From the NCBI GenBank assembly GCA_030427885.1, contig JAUICM010000001.1, positions 1 to 64,000 of the forward strand: DNA of 64,000 nucleotides, in the 5' to 3' direction. Numbering within the stretch: the first letter of the stretch is position 1; every line of letters begins with the position of its first letter. The translations under genes and the position numbers were made by a program. The notes under the pieces are model-generated. The model was not told the DNA's origin and did not search any database. It saw only the letters and a list, made by a program, of their open reading frames with translations. The DNA is from Rhodothermia bacterium (GTDB lineage Bacteria; Bacteroidota; Rhodothermia; Balneolales; Balneolaceae). Below are positions 9,057-19,101 of the stretch, one piece after another.

Positions 9057-12014
9057 ATGAGTGAACACAAAAAGATGAAATTCTTAAATCAATCAATAGT
9101 TCCAGGTATGAATGAAATATTAAAAAGATCAATTTACCTATTTCTGGTAGTGTTTATGCTTCCGGGATGTTCTCAAAATAATGATCCCAATCTGATTTCA
9201 TTATCAGGAGAATGGCAATTTAAAATGGATACTCTTGATGTTGGAGTTAGTGAAGAATGGTTTGCCAGAGACTTTGAAGATTCTATTCGGCTGCCCGGTT
9301 CCATGATGGAATATGACAAAGGTTTTGAACCCACTTTAGAAACACAGTGGACCGGTTCTATTTACGACAGTTCATTTTATTATGATAACCGGTATGAAGA
9401 ATATCGCCAGAAGCATGATATTAAATTTCCATTCTGGCTTACTCCATCTAAACATTATGTTGGAGCTGCATGGTACAGCCGTGAAATTACCATTCCGGAG
9501 AGATTGAGTAATAATAAAATTGAATTGAATCTGGAGCGTCCACACTGGGAGACAACTGTTTGGGTGGATAATATGAAAGCAGGGCCTGCACAACGTAGCC
9601 TTTCCACACCTCACAAGTACGATCTTACGAAATTCTTAAGCCCGGGCACACACAGACTAACTATTCGGGTAGATAACCGGCTAAATGAAGTTAACGTTGG
9701 TCCTGATTCCCACAGCCTTACCGACCATACTCAGGGAAATTGGAATGGTATTGTGGGTGATTTGGAGCTTAAGGCCAGTCCGCCGGTTCACATAGCAGAT
9801 ATAGAACTCTATCCTGACATAGAAAACCAATCTGTTAGAGCAGTTATTGATATCAGGAATATGACCGGAAAGGCGGCTGCCGGTGAAGTTCAGCTTTCTG
9901 CAAATTCATTTAATTCAGATAAAAGCCATAAAGTGCCTGTTTTTACGAAATCTTTTAGGGTGGAAGGAGATTCACTGAGCATGGAAATTGAATACAAGCT
10001 TGGAGAAGATGTCCAGTTTTGGGATGAATTTAACCCGGCATTGTACCGGTTAACAGCAGAATTATATGTAGATGGGATTAAGAGTACACATAGTATTCAG
10101 GAAGAGTTTGGTATGCGTGAGTTTACTGCTGAAGGGACCCGATTTGCAGTAAATGGTCGCCCTGTTTTTCTTCGTGGAACACTGGACTGTGCCGCTTTTC
10201 CACTTACGGGATATCCACCGACTGAAATTCCAGAGTGGGAAAAAATATTCAAGACTGTGAAAGAGCATGGGCTTAATCATGTTCGTTACCACTCATGGTG
10301 TCCTCCAAAGGCAGCATTTCAAGCAGCAGACAGGGTGGGCATTTATCTGCAACCCGAGGCGGCAAGTTGGCCTAATCATGGTGTAACTGTGGGGGATGGT
10401 CAGCCAATTGATGATTACCTGATGGAAGAGACAAGCCGAATACTGGATGCGTACGGTAATCACGCTTCATTTGTAATGATGGCGGCAGGGAATGAACCAG
10501 GAGGAGGAAATCAGGTCGGATATCTCAACGCTTATGTCAACCACTGGCAGGCACAAGACCCACGGCGACTATATACAGGAGCTTCAATAGGAATGAGCTG
10601 GCCGATTGTTCCTGAAAGCGACTTTTTGGTGCGTTCGGGTCCCAGGGGACTTAAATGGAAAGATGGTACACCGGGCACGATGTTTGATCATTATGAAAGT
10701 ATTAAAGATACGGATATTCCTTACGTGGCTCATGAGAACGGACAGTACAATGTATTTCCAGACTTCAGAGAGATTGACAAATATACCGGTGTGTACAAAG
10801 CGAAAAACTTTGAGCTTTTCCGGGCTCTTATGGAAAAAAATGGAATGAAAGGAAAAGGTCACGACTTTATGATGGCCTCTGGAAAACTGCAGTCAATTAT
10901 GTATAAAGCCGAGATCGAAGCTGCACTCAGAACTCCGGGTTTTGCCGGCTTCCAGTTACTGGATCTGAATGATTTTCCAGGGCAAGGAACAGCATTGATC
11001 GGGGTTTTAAATACATTTTGGGAAGAAAAGGGATATATCTCTCCAGAAGAATTCCGACGATTTTCAGGTGCAACAGTGCCACTGGCTAGGATTGAAAAAT
11101 TTGTTTGGGAAAACAATGAAACCTTTCATGCCAGCGCCGAACTATCGCATTTCGGCCCGAAGCCTTTAGATGATATTGAAGCCCGATGGGTAATTAAAAG
11201 TGATAATGGAGAAGAAGTAGCATCCGGTAGTTTCCCCCCCCGAACAATACCATTAGATAATACCATTACACTCGGAACAGTGAAATTGAATCTTTCACAA
11301 TTTGATAGAGCTCAAAAGTTAAACCTTACAATCACAGTTGATGGTAATGCCAATGATTGGGATTTCTGGGTATATCCCGCTGACCCAATACAACCGGGAA
11401 TTTCAAACATTTATATAACCGACAGCCTTGATACAGCAGCTAAGAATGTCTTGAATGAAGGAGGAATAGTTTTTGTTGATGCTGCCGGAAAAGTGCAATA
11501 CGGGAAAGACATTATTCAATACTTTCGTCCTGTTTTTTGGAACACATCCTGGTTCCAGATGAATCCTCCTCACACATTGGGCATTTTTTTGAACCCGGAG
11601 CACCCTGCATTTAATGATTTTCCGACGGAATACCATAGCAATTATCAATGGTTTGATATTCTGAACCGGCAACAGGTAATGTGGCTAGAGGGTTTTCCGG
11701 ATGATTTTGAGCCTTTGATTCAGCCCATTGATACCTATCACCTAAACCGGAAATTAGGTCTTGTTTTGGAAGCACAAGTTGGCAAAGGAAAGCTGCTTAT
11801 AAGTAGTACTGATCTGACCAACAGATTAGATGAAAGGCCGGCAGCGAGACAGTTACGTCAAAGCCTGATTAAGTATATGGGTTCAGAAAATTTTAATCCT
11901 GAATATACCGTAGAGATGTCAGTGATTGAAGATATATTCAGAAAACAGTCGGAAAGATTAAACTTTTATACCAATGAAAGTACCGATGATCTGAAACCTG
12001 AAACACAAAACTGA
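9057..12014 (+). CDS. Glycoside hydrolase family 2-type lipoprotein (beta-galactosidase/glucuronidase clan)
   Basis: The 985-residue protein has a lipoprotein signal ending MLPGC (Cys38 counted from the ATG at 9057; an ATG at 9108 would give a more typical 21-residue signal). The GH2 order is visible: sugar-binding jelly roll (about 45-235), immunoglobulin-like domain (about 240-345), then a TIM barrel. The acid/base is Glu480 in GNEPGG and the likely nucleophile is Glu560 in HENGQY. About 300 further residues follow, including a segment (about 790-950) with GKGKLLISS and RPAARQL that resembles the amidotransferase-like tail seen in large Bacteroidota GH2 enzymes. It is probably anchored in a membrane facing the periplasm or surface. 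Substrate unknown; a side-chain galactosyl, arabinosyl or uronosyl linkage is plausible in this locus. Confidence 0.88.
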   Translation: MSEHKKMKFLNQSIVPGMNEILKRSIYLFLVVFMLPGCSQNNDPNLISLSGEWQFKMDTLDVGVSEEWFARDFEDSIRLPGSMMEYDKGFEPTLETQWTGSIYDSSFYYDNRYEEYRQKHDIKFPFWLTPSKHYVGAAWYSREITIPERLSNNKIELNLERPHWETTVWVDNMKAGPAQRSLSTPHKYDLTKFLSPGTHRLTIRVDNRLNEVNVGPDSHSLTDHTQGNWNGIVGDLELKASPPVHIADIELYPDIENQSVRAVIDIRNMTGKAAAGEVQLSANSFNSDKSHKVPVFTKSFRVEGDSLSMEIEYKLGEDVQFWDEFNPALYRLTAELYVDGIKSTHSIQEEFGMREFTAEGTRFAVNGRPVFLRGTLDCAAFPLTGYPPTEIPEWEKIFKTVKEHGLNHVRYHSWCPPKAAFQAADRVGIYLQPEAASWPNHGVTVGDGQPIDDYLMEETSRILDAYGNHASFVMMAAGNEPGGGNQVGYLNAYVNHWQAQDPRRLYTGASIGMSWPIVPESDFLVRSGPRGLKWKDGTPGTMFDHYESIKDTDIPYVAHENGQYNVFPDFREIDKYTGVYKAKNFELFRALMEKNGMKGKGHDFMMASGKLQSIMYKAEIEAALRTPGFAGFQLLDLNDFPGQGTALIGVLNTFWEEKGYISPEEFRRFSGATVPLARIEKFVWENNETFHASAELSHFGPKPLDDIEARWVIKSDNGEEVASGSFPPRTIPLDNTITLGTVKLNLSQFDRAQKLNLTITVDGNANDWDFWVYPADPIQPGISNIYITDSLDTAAKNVLNEGGIVFVDAAGKVQYGKDIIQYFRPVFWNTSWFQMNPPHTLGIFLNPEHPAFNDFPTEYHSNYQWFDILNRQQVMWLEGFPDDFEPLIQPIDTYHLNRKLGLVLEAQVGKGKLLISSTDLTNRLDERPAARQLRQSLIKYMGSENFNPEYTVEMSVIEDIFRKQSERLNFYTNESTDDLKPETQN

Positions 12015-12115
12015 CAGCTGATCTTATCCAGTTTAAAAACTTAGAACGGTACCTCTTTTTTCTGGAATTAGTCTTATATATTAGTCGAAAAATTTATCTG
12101 GTAAGATTTCGGGTA

Positions 12116-14257
12116 ATGATTTCTGTTAATCCAAAAAAGACATTCAAAATGAAGAACTACTCGTTCGTTTTCAAAAGACCAAAGCCTGTATTGATGGTTT
12201 TGTTTGTATTCCTGATTATGAATTGCAAACCATCTGGTAATGGAGAACAACTTAAAATTGATCCGGAGACCGGTCAATATGTCCATAAAGCGGTGGGTAA
12301 TCCTTATTTACCTTTATGGGAACATCTTCCGGACGGTGAACCAAGAGTTTTCGAAGATCCTGATAACCCGGGGAAATATCGTATCTACATAATCGGTTCC
12401 CATGATGTAAGTACAACCAGTTATTGCGGCCCCGATATCAGGGCGTGGTCGGCTCCGGTTGAAGATCTTACCAACTGGAGAGATGAAGGTTCTCTATTCA
12501 CTTATCAGATCAACGGAAGATGGGATGTGATGTTTGCTCCTGATCTGGTTGAAGTAAAGAGAAAGAATGGCGCAAAGGAATATTACTTATACCCGCACAG
12601 CCGGGGATGGGGAAGAGAAGCCATGGTCGCTAAAAGTAATCGACCTGATGGTCCGTTTGAAGTATTAAATCTGACGGATGACAGTACACGAACGGTGGAA
12701 GGAAGTATCATGGGCTTTGATCCAGCGGTTTTCATAGAATACATCACAGACAAAAATGATCCTGACTACGACATTGGTTTCAGAGCATATGGATACTGGG
12801 GATTCCAGCGATCACTTGCTGGCGAACTGGATCAAAATACGATGTACTCTCTTCGCCCCGGAACAGAAGTAATTGACAGGTTTATCCCAGCCAGCTTCAG
12901 ATATGGGGTGATCAGAGATCCGAAAGGCACTAAATATCCACACGTTTACCCGGATGAGGATCTTGGAGCATTTAACTTTTTTGAAGCGGCATCAATTCGA
13001 AAAATCGGCAATAAGTACTTGTGGGTATACAGCGGGTATTCTGGTCCTGATTATGGGTTGAGCAGTACCAATTCAGCACTCAGATATGCTTATGGAGACT
13101 CTCCACTCGGGCCATGGAAAAGCGGAGGTGTTCTTGTAGACTCGCGTGCCGTTGTACCTGGAGAAGATGGTACCACTCTTCAGACAACTTATGCCGGACA
13201 TAATACTCATGGTAGCATTGAGCTGATCAATGATCAATGGTACGCGTTCTACCACCGGGCTCCGAGAGGTTTTGGAAATGCACGTCAGCCAATGGTGGCA
13301 CCTGTTACTATTGAATGGGATGAAGAACCCGTATCAGAGGGAGGTAAGGTGGTAATCAGAGCATATGATCCATACGCGGATGATAATATCTGGACTGCAA
13401 AAGATAGTCAGGGCAATGAGTACACTGGCGCTGAAGTAACATCCGAAGGCTTTAATATTTACGGATTGGATCCTTATAAATACTATTCAGCAGGGTATGC
13501 TTCCTACCTTTCGGATATCAGTAAACAATCAGATTCCTGGGATATCTGGGACAACAATATGCCGGTCTCAAATGTTGAGAATGGTAATATAATCGGCTAT
13601 AAATATTTTGGATTTGGTGGGCTTGAGGAAGACAAAAAAGGCCTAAAAGCATTTAAGGGCACTAAACCAGGAAACAATACCACATTCAGTTTATTTCTGA
13701 CCCCTAAAACATCCAAGGCTTTCAGGGTTAATGTTTGGTTGGATGGCCCCTGGGATAATGATACCTGGAATGGTACCAAAATCGGAGAAATCAATGTTCC
13801 TGTAAATTCAACTCAACAAATCACAGAGTTCACTATAAATGTATCTGATCAGGTGGATAATCTGGATCAAAAAAATGCATTGTTTCTTGTGGCTGAAGGT
13901 GCCGATACAACCGCTCTTTTTGATTTAATAGGTCTTGGTTTTAGTTCCGACAAAAAGAAACTTGTCCGCCCTGTTGTTCCAACTGTTAGTATTCAGGTTA
14001 ATGGGGAAGAACTAAAGATTCCGGAGACACCGGTAAGGTCAACGCCTCAGAATGGAATTGTAGGCTATGACCAGTATGAAGTTGTTTACACTCTTCCGTC
14101 ATCAGTTACGAGTGTGCCAACTGTAACTGCTTCTGCAAGTGATCCAGAAGTAGGAATTCAGGTAAATCAGGCCGAATCTATATCTGGGACAGCAGTAGTA
14201 GAATTTGAATTCCAGGGTGTAGTGAAAACGTTTAATGTTATATTAGCCTCAGAATAA
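12116..14257 (+). CDS. Glycoside hydrolase family 43 lipoprotein with CBM6-like and extra C-terminal domains
   Basis: The 713-residue protein carries a lipobox (LIMNC, Cys37). An ATG at 12149 may be the true start. The five-bladed GH43 propeller spans about 60-430, with putative base Asp81 (VFEDP), the WAPD-like Asp143, modulator Asp202 (GFDPAVF) and acid Glu290 (FFEAASIRK). A beta-sandwich of CBM6 character follows (about 455-625). The final domain (about 625-713) closely resembles one near the end of the GH3 at 42527-46330. GH43 enzymes in xylan loci are beta-xylosidases or alpha-L-arabinofuranosidases; the subfamily here is uncertain. The gene is 101 bases after the GH2 gene and ends at a terminator shared with the convergent esterase. 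Confidence 0.88.
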   Translation: MISVNPKKTFKMKNYSFVFKRPKPVLMVLFVFLIMNCKPSGNGEQLKIDPETGQYVHKAVGNPYLPLWEHLPDGEPRVFEDPDNPGKYRIYIIGSHDVSTTSYCGPDIRAWSAPVEDLTNWRDEGSLFTYQINGRWDVMFAPDLVEVKRKNGAKEYYLYPHSRGWGREAMVAKSNRPDGPFEVLNLTDDSTRTVEGSIMGFDPAVFIEYITDKNDPDYDIGFRAYGYWGFQRSLAGELDQNTMYSLRPGTEVIDRFIPASFRYGVIRDPKGTKYPHVYPDEDLGAFNFFEAASIRKIGNKYLWVYSGYSGPDYGLSSTNSALRYAYGDSPLGPWKSGGVLVDSRAVVPGEDGTTLQTTYAGHNTHGSIELINDQWYAFYHRAPRGFGNARQPMVAPVTIEWDEEPVSEGGKVVIRAYDPYADDNIWTAKDSQGNEYTGAEVTSEGFNIYGLDPYKYYSAGYASYLSDISKQSDSWDIWDNNMPVSNVENGNIIGYKYFGFGGLEEDKKGLKAFKGTKPGNNTTFSLFLTPKTSKAFRVNVWLDGPWDNDTWNGTKIGEINVPVNSTQQITEFTINVSDQVDNLDQKNALFLVAEGADTTALFDLIGLGFSSDKKKLVRPVVPTVSIQVNGEELKIPETPVRSTPQNGIVGYDQYEVVYTLPSSVTSVPTVTASASDPEVGIQVNQAESISGTAVVEFEFQGVVKTFNVILASE

Positions 14258-14259
14258 AA

Positions 14260-14284
14260 AAAGGAGTCTCCCGGAGACTCCTTT
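14260..14284. terminator. Bidirectional terminator between convergent genes
   Basis: GGAGTCT pairs with AGACTCC, flanked by A-run and T-run bases on both sides. It starts three bases after the GH43 stop and lies 39 bases from the end of the convergent esterase gene. Confidence 0.85.
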
Positions 14285-14322
14285 AACATTCGGTTCGCAA
14301 TTAAATAGAAGGGCAGATTTTC

Positions 14323-15255
14323 TCAATTAGTCTCAAGAAAATCATTTACCTCTAACCAGTAAATGAAGGCATCAAACCAGCGATTGCTGGTACGGTCAGG
14401 ATTTCCAAGTCCAAAGCCATGGCCGCCATTCTGGTATAAGTGAAATTCAACTGGCACTCCTGCTTTATACCATGACTCAATTACACCGTTCTGTCCATTG
14501 AACAGGAAGTCATCTGTTGCAATAACATTAAACATTGCTGGAGCATTTTCAGGCACATCAACAGGTCCCATGCCGCCATAAATAGGTCCAATGAATGCAA
14601 GTTTCATAGTTTTTGAATTAAGGGTAGAATGCATGGTTAAGCCTGCACCAGCAGAAAAACCGATCATACCAATACGGTCGGTATCAACTCCCCATTCATC
14701 AGCCCGGTCGATGATCATTTTATAAGCTGCTTCAGCATCTTCAAGCTGATTGTCCAGGTTCCAGCGTGGCGGTGGTGGTGGAGGGGTATCTCCGGATTCA
14801 GCAGAATTTGTTGGAGGAGCAGGACGTGGTCTTGGATTATTCATAAAATCTGTGAAATCATCCAGTGATTCTGCAGTAGGGCGAAGTCTGTATTTAAGTA
14901 CAAAAGCTGCAATTCCCTGCTCGGCAAGTGCTTCAGCAACTTCCCATCCTTCATTCCCCATCGACAACCACATGTAACCTCCACCGGGTGCAACAATCAC
15001 AGCCGCACCGTTGGCTTTATCAGGATCGGGGAGAAAAGGAGTTAAAGTTGCAGTAGAAATGTTGCGGGCCATGGGGTCTCCCCATTGGCGAAACCATGAT
15101 TCAGGAGCAGGCTGGTTTTCTACGCCTCCTGTTCCAAGCGGTATGGCATTGGGTTCATCAGGAGCTTCAAGTGGATAAATGGTGCCGTCTTGCGCCACAG
15201 CAGAAGCTGCGAAGAAGAGCACCGAAAAGAAGAGGAGTGTTTTTGTGAGTTTCAT
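14323..15255 (-). CDS. Secreted alpha/beta-hydrolase esterase (acetylxylan esterase-like)
   Basis: The 310-residue protein has a signal peptide ending SAVAQ. The alpha/beta-hydrolase fold of the BD-FAE/acetyl esterase type shows an oxyanion segment APGGGY (about 89-94), nucleophile Ser201 in GFSAG, acid Asp248 or Asp249 in ATDDF, and His279 in GGHGFG. A Pro-rich, probably flexible insertion (about 141-163, including a run of six Pro) interrupts the domain before the WNLDNQLEDA helix. Enzymes of this kind remove acetyl or feruloyl groups from xylan. It lies on the minus strand downstream of a GH97 gene with a 61-base gap and may share its transcript. The exact ester cleaved cannot be read from sequence. 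Confidence 0.88.
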   Translation of the reverse strand: MKLTKTLLFFSVLFFAASAVAQDGTIYPLEAPDEPNAIPLGTGGVENQPAPESWFRQWGDPMARNISTATLTPFLPDPDKANGAAVIVAPGGGYMWLSMGNEGWEVAEALAEQGIAAFVLKYRLRPTAESLDDFTDFMNNPRPRPAPPTNSAESGDTPPPPPPRWNLDNQLEDAEAAYKMIIDRADEWGVDTDRIGMIGFSAGAGLTMHSTLNSKTMKLAFIGPIYGGMGPVDVPENAPAMFNVIATDDFLFNGQNGVIESWYKAGVPVEFHLYQNGGHGFGLGNPDRTSNRWFDAFIYWLEVNDFLETN

Positions 15256-15316
15256 AATTGTTAGTGGTTGGTTATGGTTGTTTTATGAGAAAAACATTGA
15301 CTACGTTTCTAAATAT

Positions 15317-17263
15317 TTATCTCTGATCGAAAAGCATTACAAATCCTCCGGCTGGTTCCAGATCTATACTGATAGGTTCTCCGTTTTGAGTGACCGATTC
15401 CCGATCAAACATATAAGTACCCGTTCCGTCTTTGATGAGTGTTCCGGAAGTTCCTTCAGGAATAAATGACAGATCAACTTCAACCGTTTTGGATTCATAT
15501 TCTCCATTAATTCCGGCGATGAACCAACGGCTTCCCTGTCTTCGGGCCATAATTACAAGCTTACCGGGATAGCCATCAATAAACTTCATTTCATCCCAGT
15601 CAACCGGGATACTTTTAATAAAGTCCTGGGCAAATTCAGGAACTTGTTTCATACCCAGATCAGTTTCGGCATAATGCTGAATACCGGAGGTGAAAATAAC
15701 AGGCAGTGCAATTTCAAAAGCTGGAGTTGTTTTTCGTTCAACCGTTCTGATAGGGGTTGGACTCATTGGAGTAAAATCCATAGGGCTGAATACATTTCTT
15801 GTAAATGGAATCATGGTGCTTATTGTAGGTTCCAGATCCGCATTGCCCTGGAAGAAAGTTATAAACTCAAATCCTTTAATTGATTCCATGGTCATAAGAT
15901 TTGGCCAAGTACGGTGCCAGCCACGGGGAAGGGTAGCTCCATGTGTATTAACTAAAAGTTCATAGTCAGCAGCATCTTTAAATATATCCAGATAGTACTG
16001 GATCATAGATTGACCATCTCCCGCAAAGAAATCGACTTTGATACCTTTAACACCCATTTCATGGATTCTGGAGAATTCTTTAACACGATCTTCATGGGTC
16101 AGTAAAGCACTTTTCGGGGTCATCTCGGTATCATTCCAGCTTCCGGAAGAATTATACCAAAGAAGAATTCCAACATTTTTTGTTGCAGCGTAATCAATAA
16201 GGTCCTGCATCTTATCGTATCCAATATTACGATCCCAGAAAGCATCAATAAGTACATATTCCCACCCCATTTCAGATGCATAATCAATGAAACGGATCTG
16301 CACATCATATATAGTGGCCGCATCTCCTAATTTCACCCAGCTCCAAGATGATCGTCCGGGTTTGATCCAATCTGTATTCATTTCAACAGCGGGGTCAGCA
16401 AGGTCAGTACCCAGGGTAGACTCAGCTATCGTATTCAGATCGCCGATAGCTATAATTCTCCAGGGGGTTTCCCAGGGAAATGTTGATTCCGGATCCAGGG
16501 CCTTACCCGGAAATTGTTCACCCCACTGAGGAAACTCAATTTTATAGTTTCCACTTTCAGAATATTGCTGAAGTTTGGTGCCGGGGTATGAACCGTCTAA
16601 TCCTGCTTCCGAGATCAGAACCCAGGTATTACCTGTATTGAATAATGCCGGGAATACCCAGCCTGCAGTATCGGGAGCGGGTGTACCCACTTTTATATCT
16701 ACCGAATAATTTTCTTCATAGGAAGGATTGGTTCGGGCAAACCCCGTTTTAGCATTCGCCATGTGCTGCAGCCAGGCTCTGGAACTATCCGGAAAATTGA
16801 ATGAGGTGTATTCTTCCTTAATGAAATGAATTTCGCTTCCACTACCGGGAATTTGATACTTAAATCCTACTCCATCATCCGAAACGCGGAAAATCACCGT
16901 GTATTCCTGTCCACCAGAATGACGAAAAGTATAACTCTTTTCGTTCGCTTCGTAGCTGATCACTCGCTGTTTACCATGCAGCATTTCATACTCTTCAGAT
17001 ATTTTTGAAACTGTGGATGTTTCCACGAGTTCAGTTCCATCAGACAGATTAACACCATCAAGATTTAGTCCGAGACTGGAAGGCTCAATAACTTCAATCC
17101 CTCCAGATCTAATTTGATAGTACGGTTTTGAGTTTTCCGTGTACACAGAAACGGAGATGTTGCCATCAGGACTTTCAATATCTGTTTTTGAGACTGAACA
17201 TCCCGCCAGAGTTAACATAATCAACGATAGTACAACCGAAATACACTTACTGTTCTTATTCAT
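15317..17263 (-). CDS. Glycoside hydrolase family 97, retaining type, lipoprotein
   Basis: The ATG at 17263 is chosen over an upstream TTG at 17284, giving about 648 residues with a lipobox LTLAGC. The order is typical of GH97: N-terminal beta-sandwich (about 30-265) beginning SPDGNISVSV, TIM barrel (about 275-555) with TDWIKPGRSSWSW, and a C-terminal beta domain. Asp411 in GIKVDFF aligns with the nucleophile of retaining GH97 enzymes and Glu460 in MTMESIKG with the acid/base. This places it with the alpha-galactosidase-like branch rather than the inverting SusB-like alpha-glucosidases (family knowledge, alignment by eye). It is divergent from the SASA esterase at 17449. Substrate in this locus is unknown. 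Confidence 0.92.
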   Translation of the reverse strand: MNKNSKCISVVLSLIMLTLAGCSVSKTDIESPDGNISVSVYTENSKPYYQIRSGGIEVIEPSSLGLNLDGVNLSDGTELVETSTVSKISEEYEMLHGKQRVISYEANEKSYTFRHSGGQEYTVIFRVSDDGVGFKYQIPGSGSEIHFIKEEYTSFNFPDSSRAWLQHMANAKTGFARTNPSYEENYSVDIKVGTPAPDTAGWVFPALFNTGNTWVLISEAGLDGSYPGTKLQQYSESGNYKIEFPQWGEQFPGKALDPESTFPWETPWRIIAIGDLNTIAESTLGTDLADPAVEMNTDWIKPGRSSWSWVKLGDAATIYDVQIRFIDYASEMGWEYVLIDAFWDRNIGYDKMQDLIDYAATKNVGILLWYNSSGSWNDTEMTPKSALLTHEDRVKEFSRIHEMGVKGIKVDFFAGDGQSMIQYYLDIFKDAADYELLVNTHGATLPRGWHRTWPNLMTMESIKGFEFITFFQGNADLEPTISTMIPFTRNVFSPMDFTPMSPTPIRTVERKTTPAFEIALPVIFTSGIQHYAETDLGMKQVPEFAQDFIKSIPVDWDEMKFIDGYPGKLVIMARRQGSRWFIAGINGEYESKTVEVDLSFIPEGTSGTLIKDGTGTYMFDRESVTQNGEPISIDLEPAGGFVMLFDQR

Positions 17264-17448
17264 GACTTTCCTATTCCTATACAATTTTGTTCAAATTGGT
17301 GAACTTTTAATAAAACGCAACAACATTGATACTTTGAGTCAATTTATTAAATTGTAAGTGTGGATGAAACACTTATAGTTAAATTGGAGTTGGCCAGGAA
17401 TTCTAGTGAAATGTTGGTTCCTTCCGAATTGGAGTTACAATTTTAAAA
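17264..17448. promoter_or_regulatory. Divergent intergenic region with 21-base inverted repeat
   Basis: This is the region between the GH97 and SASA start codons. It contains TAAGTGT at 17355-17361 and its exact complement ACACTTA at 17369-17375, separated by seven bases. The size and position would suit an operator for either gene, but no regulator can be assigned. Confidence 0.4.
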
Positions 17449-19095
17449 ATGAAGTATAGCGATACTATGCGCGCAGCATTCTTACTTTTTACTTTCACCG
17501 TTCTTTCAATAACAACTTATGCTCAAAATGCAGAACCTGATTCAAATTTTTACATTTACCTGGCATTCGGGCAATCAAATATGGAAGGAGGGGGAACAGT
17601 TTCTTCCGAGGACCAGGTAGCAGACCCTCGTTTTCAGGTTTTTCAAGCGGTGGATTGTACAAATCTTGATCGTGAAAAGGGCAACTGGTACCCTGCAACG
17701 CCACCTTTAGCCCGCTGTTACACTGGGCCTTCACCGGCTGATTATTTCGGGCGAACTATGGTGGAACATTTGCCAGATAGTATTCGGGTCGGAATCATTA
17801 ATGTCTCAGTAGCTGGAAGTAAAATTGAGCTTTTCCAGAAGTCAGTCTACCAGGATTATGTCGATTCAGTAACCGAAGACTGGCTGATCAATATTATTAA
17901 TGAATATGATGGTAATCCTTATCAATACTTAGTAGATCTGGCTTTGGAGGCTAAGAAAGACGGAGTAATTAAAGGCTTCATCATGCATCAGGGGGAGTCG
18001 AATGGTGGAGATCAGCAGTGGCCAAACAAAGTTAAATCGGTGTATGACAGCCTTATTGTTGATCTGGAACTGGAAGCAGATTCTATTCCACTGCTGGCAG
18101 GAGAATTAGTTAATCAGGATCAGGGTGGAGCGGTAGCGGGAATGAATTCTATCATAAACACCCTTCCACAGGTAATTCCCAATTCCTACATTATTTCTTC
18201 CAGTCGATGTACGGTGCTTGCGGATAAACTCCATTTTGATGCCAGTGGAAAGCAAAAGTTAGGAACACGATATGCTGCTCAAATGCTTTCATTACTCGGA
18301 ATTGAGATCGAACTCAATGAAGAGACCGGAGGCCCGGTTAATACGTATGCTGCTTTTTATGAACCGGAATGCGCCATTGTGGGGAGTAATTGGGAAGTTG
18401 TGGAAGATGCGGGAGCTTCAAACGGTCGTTATGTGACTTCGCGAGACGGAATGGAAAATGTTAGCGGAGCCACTTCAGATACTGCCAGCCATATTATCAT
18501 TCCATTTTCTATTGATACTGCTGGTGAATATAAACTACTTGCCCGTTTTAATAATCCCACTTATGACGATGACTCCTTTTATATGAGATTCAATGAGGAA
18601 GAGTTTTTTACGATCAATGGACAGGTAACATCCGGATGGCAATGGGTAAATCTGGGTTTGTATGAATTGCCCGAAGGTGAGCATACATTTACTGTAGCTT
18701 TCAGAGAGAATGGTGCCAAGCTGGATAAGATCGCATTATCCAATTATGAGCAACTTCCGGAGGGCTTGGGTGATGAAGCAGTCAATATTTGCCAGATCAC
18801 AAATAATGAAACGGGTACAAATATTCCTTTCGATTATCAGCTTAAACAAAATTACCCAAATCCATTTAATCCAACCACACAGCTTAGTTACAGCTTGCCT
18901 GAGTCAGCATACATTACACTCAAAGTATTTGACGGACTTGGGCGCGAAATTGCTGTTTTAGTTGATGCACAGCAAGCTAGCGGTTCTCATCAGGTTACTT
19001 TTGATGCGACCGGACTTTCAAACGGGGTGTATTATTACCGGTTGAAAACATCCAAAGGGTTCACTCAGACTAAAAAGATGACATTACTTAAATAG
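17449..19095 (+). CDS. SASA-type acetylesterase (CE6-like) with carbohydrate-binding module and C-terminal sorting domain
   Basis: The 548-residue secreted protein starts with a signal peptide ending TTYAQ. The SGNH/SASA esterase domain (about 32-285) shows the GQSNMEG block with nucleophile Ser43, a HQGESNGG block, and the DKLHF block with Asp259 and His262. A beta-sandwich of CBM6/35 character follows (about 295-435). The last 80 residues carry the NYPNPFNP-type domain ending TKKMTLLK, which in this group directs export by the type IX system and surface attachment or release. Family members deacetylate xylan. A second SASA enzyme lies at 37572 and a broken one at 50145. The next gene, a GH43, starts six bases after the stop, so they are probably co-transcribed. 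Confidence 0.92.
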   Translation: MKYSDTMRAAFLLFTFTVLSITTYAQNAEPDSNFYIYLAFGQSNMEGGGTVSSEDQVADPRFQVFQAVDCTNLDREKGNWYPATPPLARCYTGPSPADYFGRTMVEHLPDSIRVGIINVSVAGSKIELFQKSVYQDYVDSVTEDWLINIINEYDGNPYQYLVDLALEAKKDGVIKGFIMHQGESNGGDQQWPNKVKSVYDSLIVDLELEADSIPLLAGELVNQDQGGAVAGMNSIINTLPQVIPNSYIISSSRCTVLADKLHFDASGKQKLGTRYAAQMLSLLGIEIELNEETGGPVNTYAAFYEPECAIVGSNWEVVEDAGASNGRYVTSRDGMENVSGATSDTASHIIIPFSIDTAGEYKLLARFNNPTYDDDSFYMRFNEEEFFTINGQVTSGWQWVNLGLYELPEGEHTFTVAFRENGAKLDKIALSNYEQLPEGLGDEAVNICQITNNETGTNIPFDYQLKQNYPNPFNPTTQLSYSLPESAYITLKVFDGLGREIAVLVDAQQASGSHQVTFDATGLSNGVYYYRLKTSKGFTQTKKMTLLK

Positions 19096-19101
19096 GATCA
19101 A

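Noticed and set aside
14767-14835. Pro-rich coding run in the esterase considered as a frameshift or low-quality stretch
   Set aside because: The frame is maintained through it and the catalytic motifs after it are intact; it is best seen as a flexible insertion.
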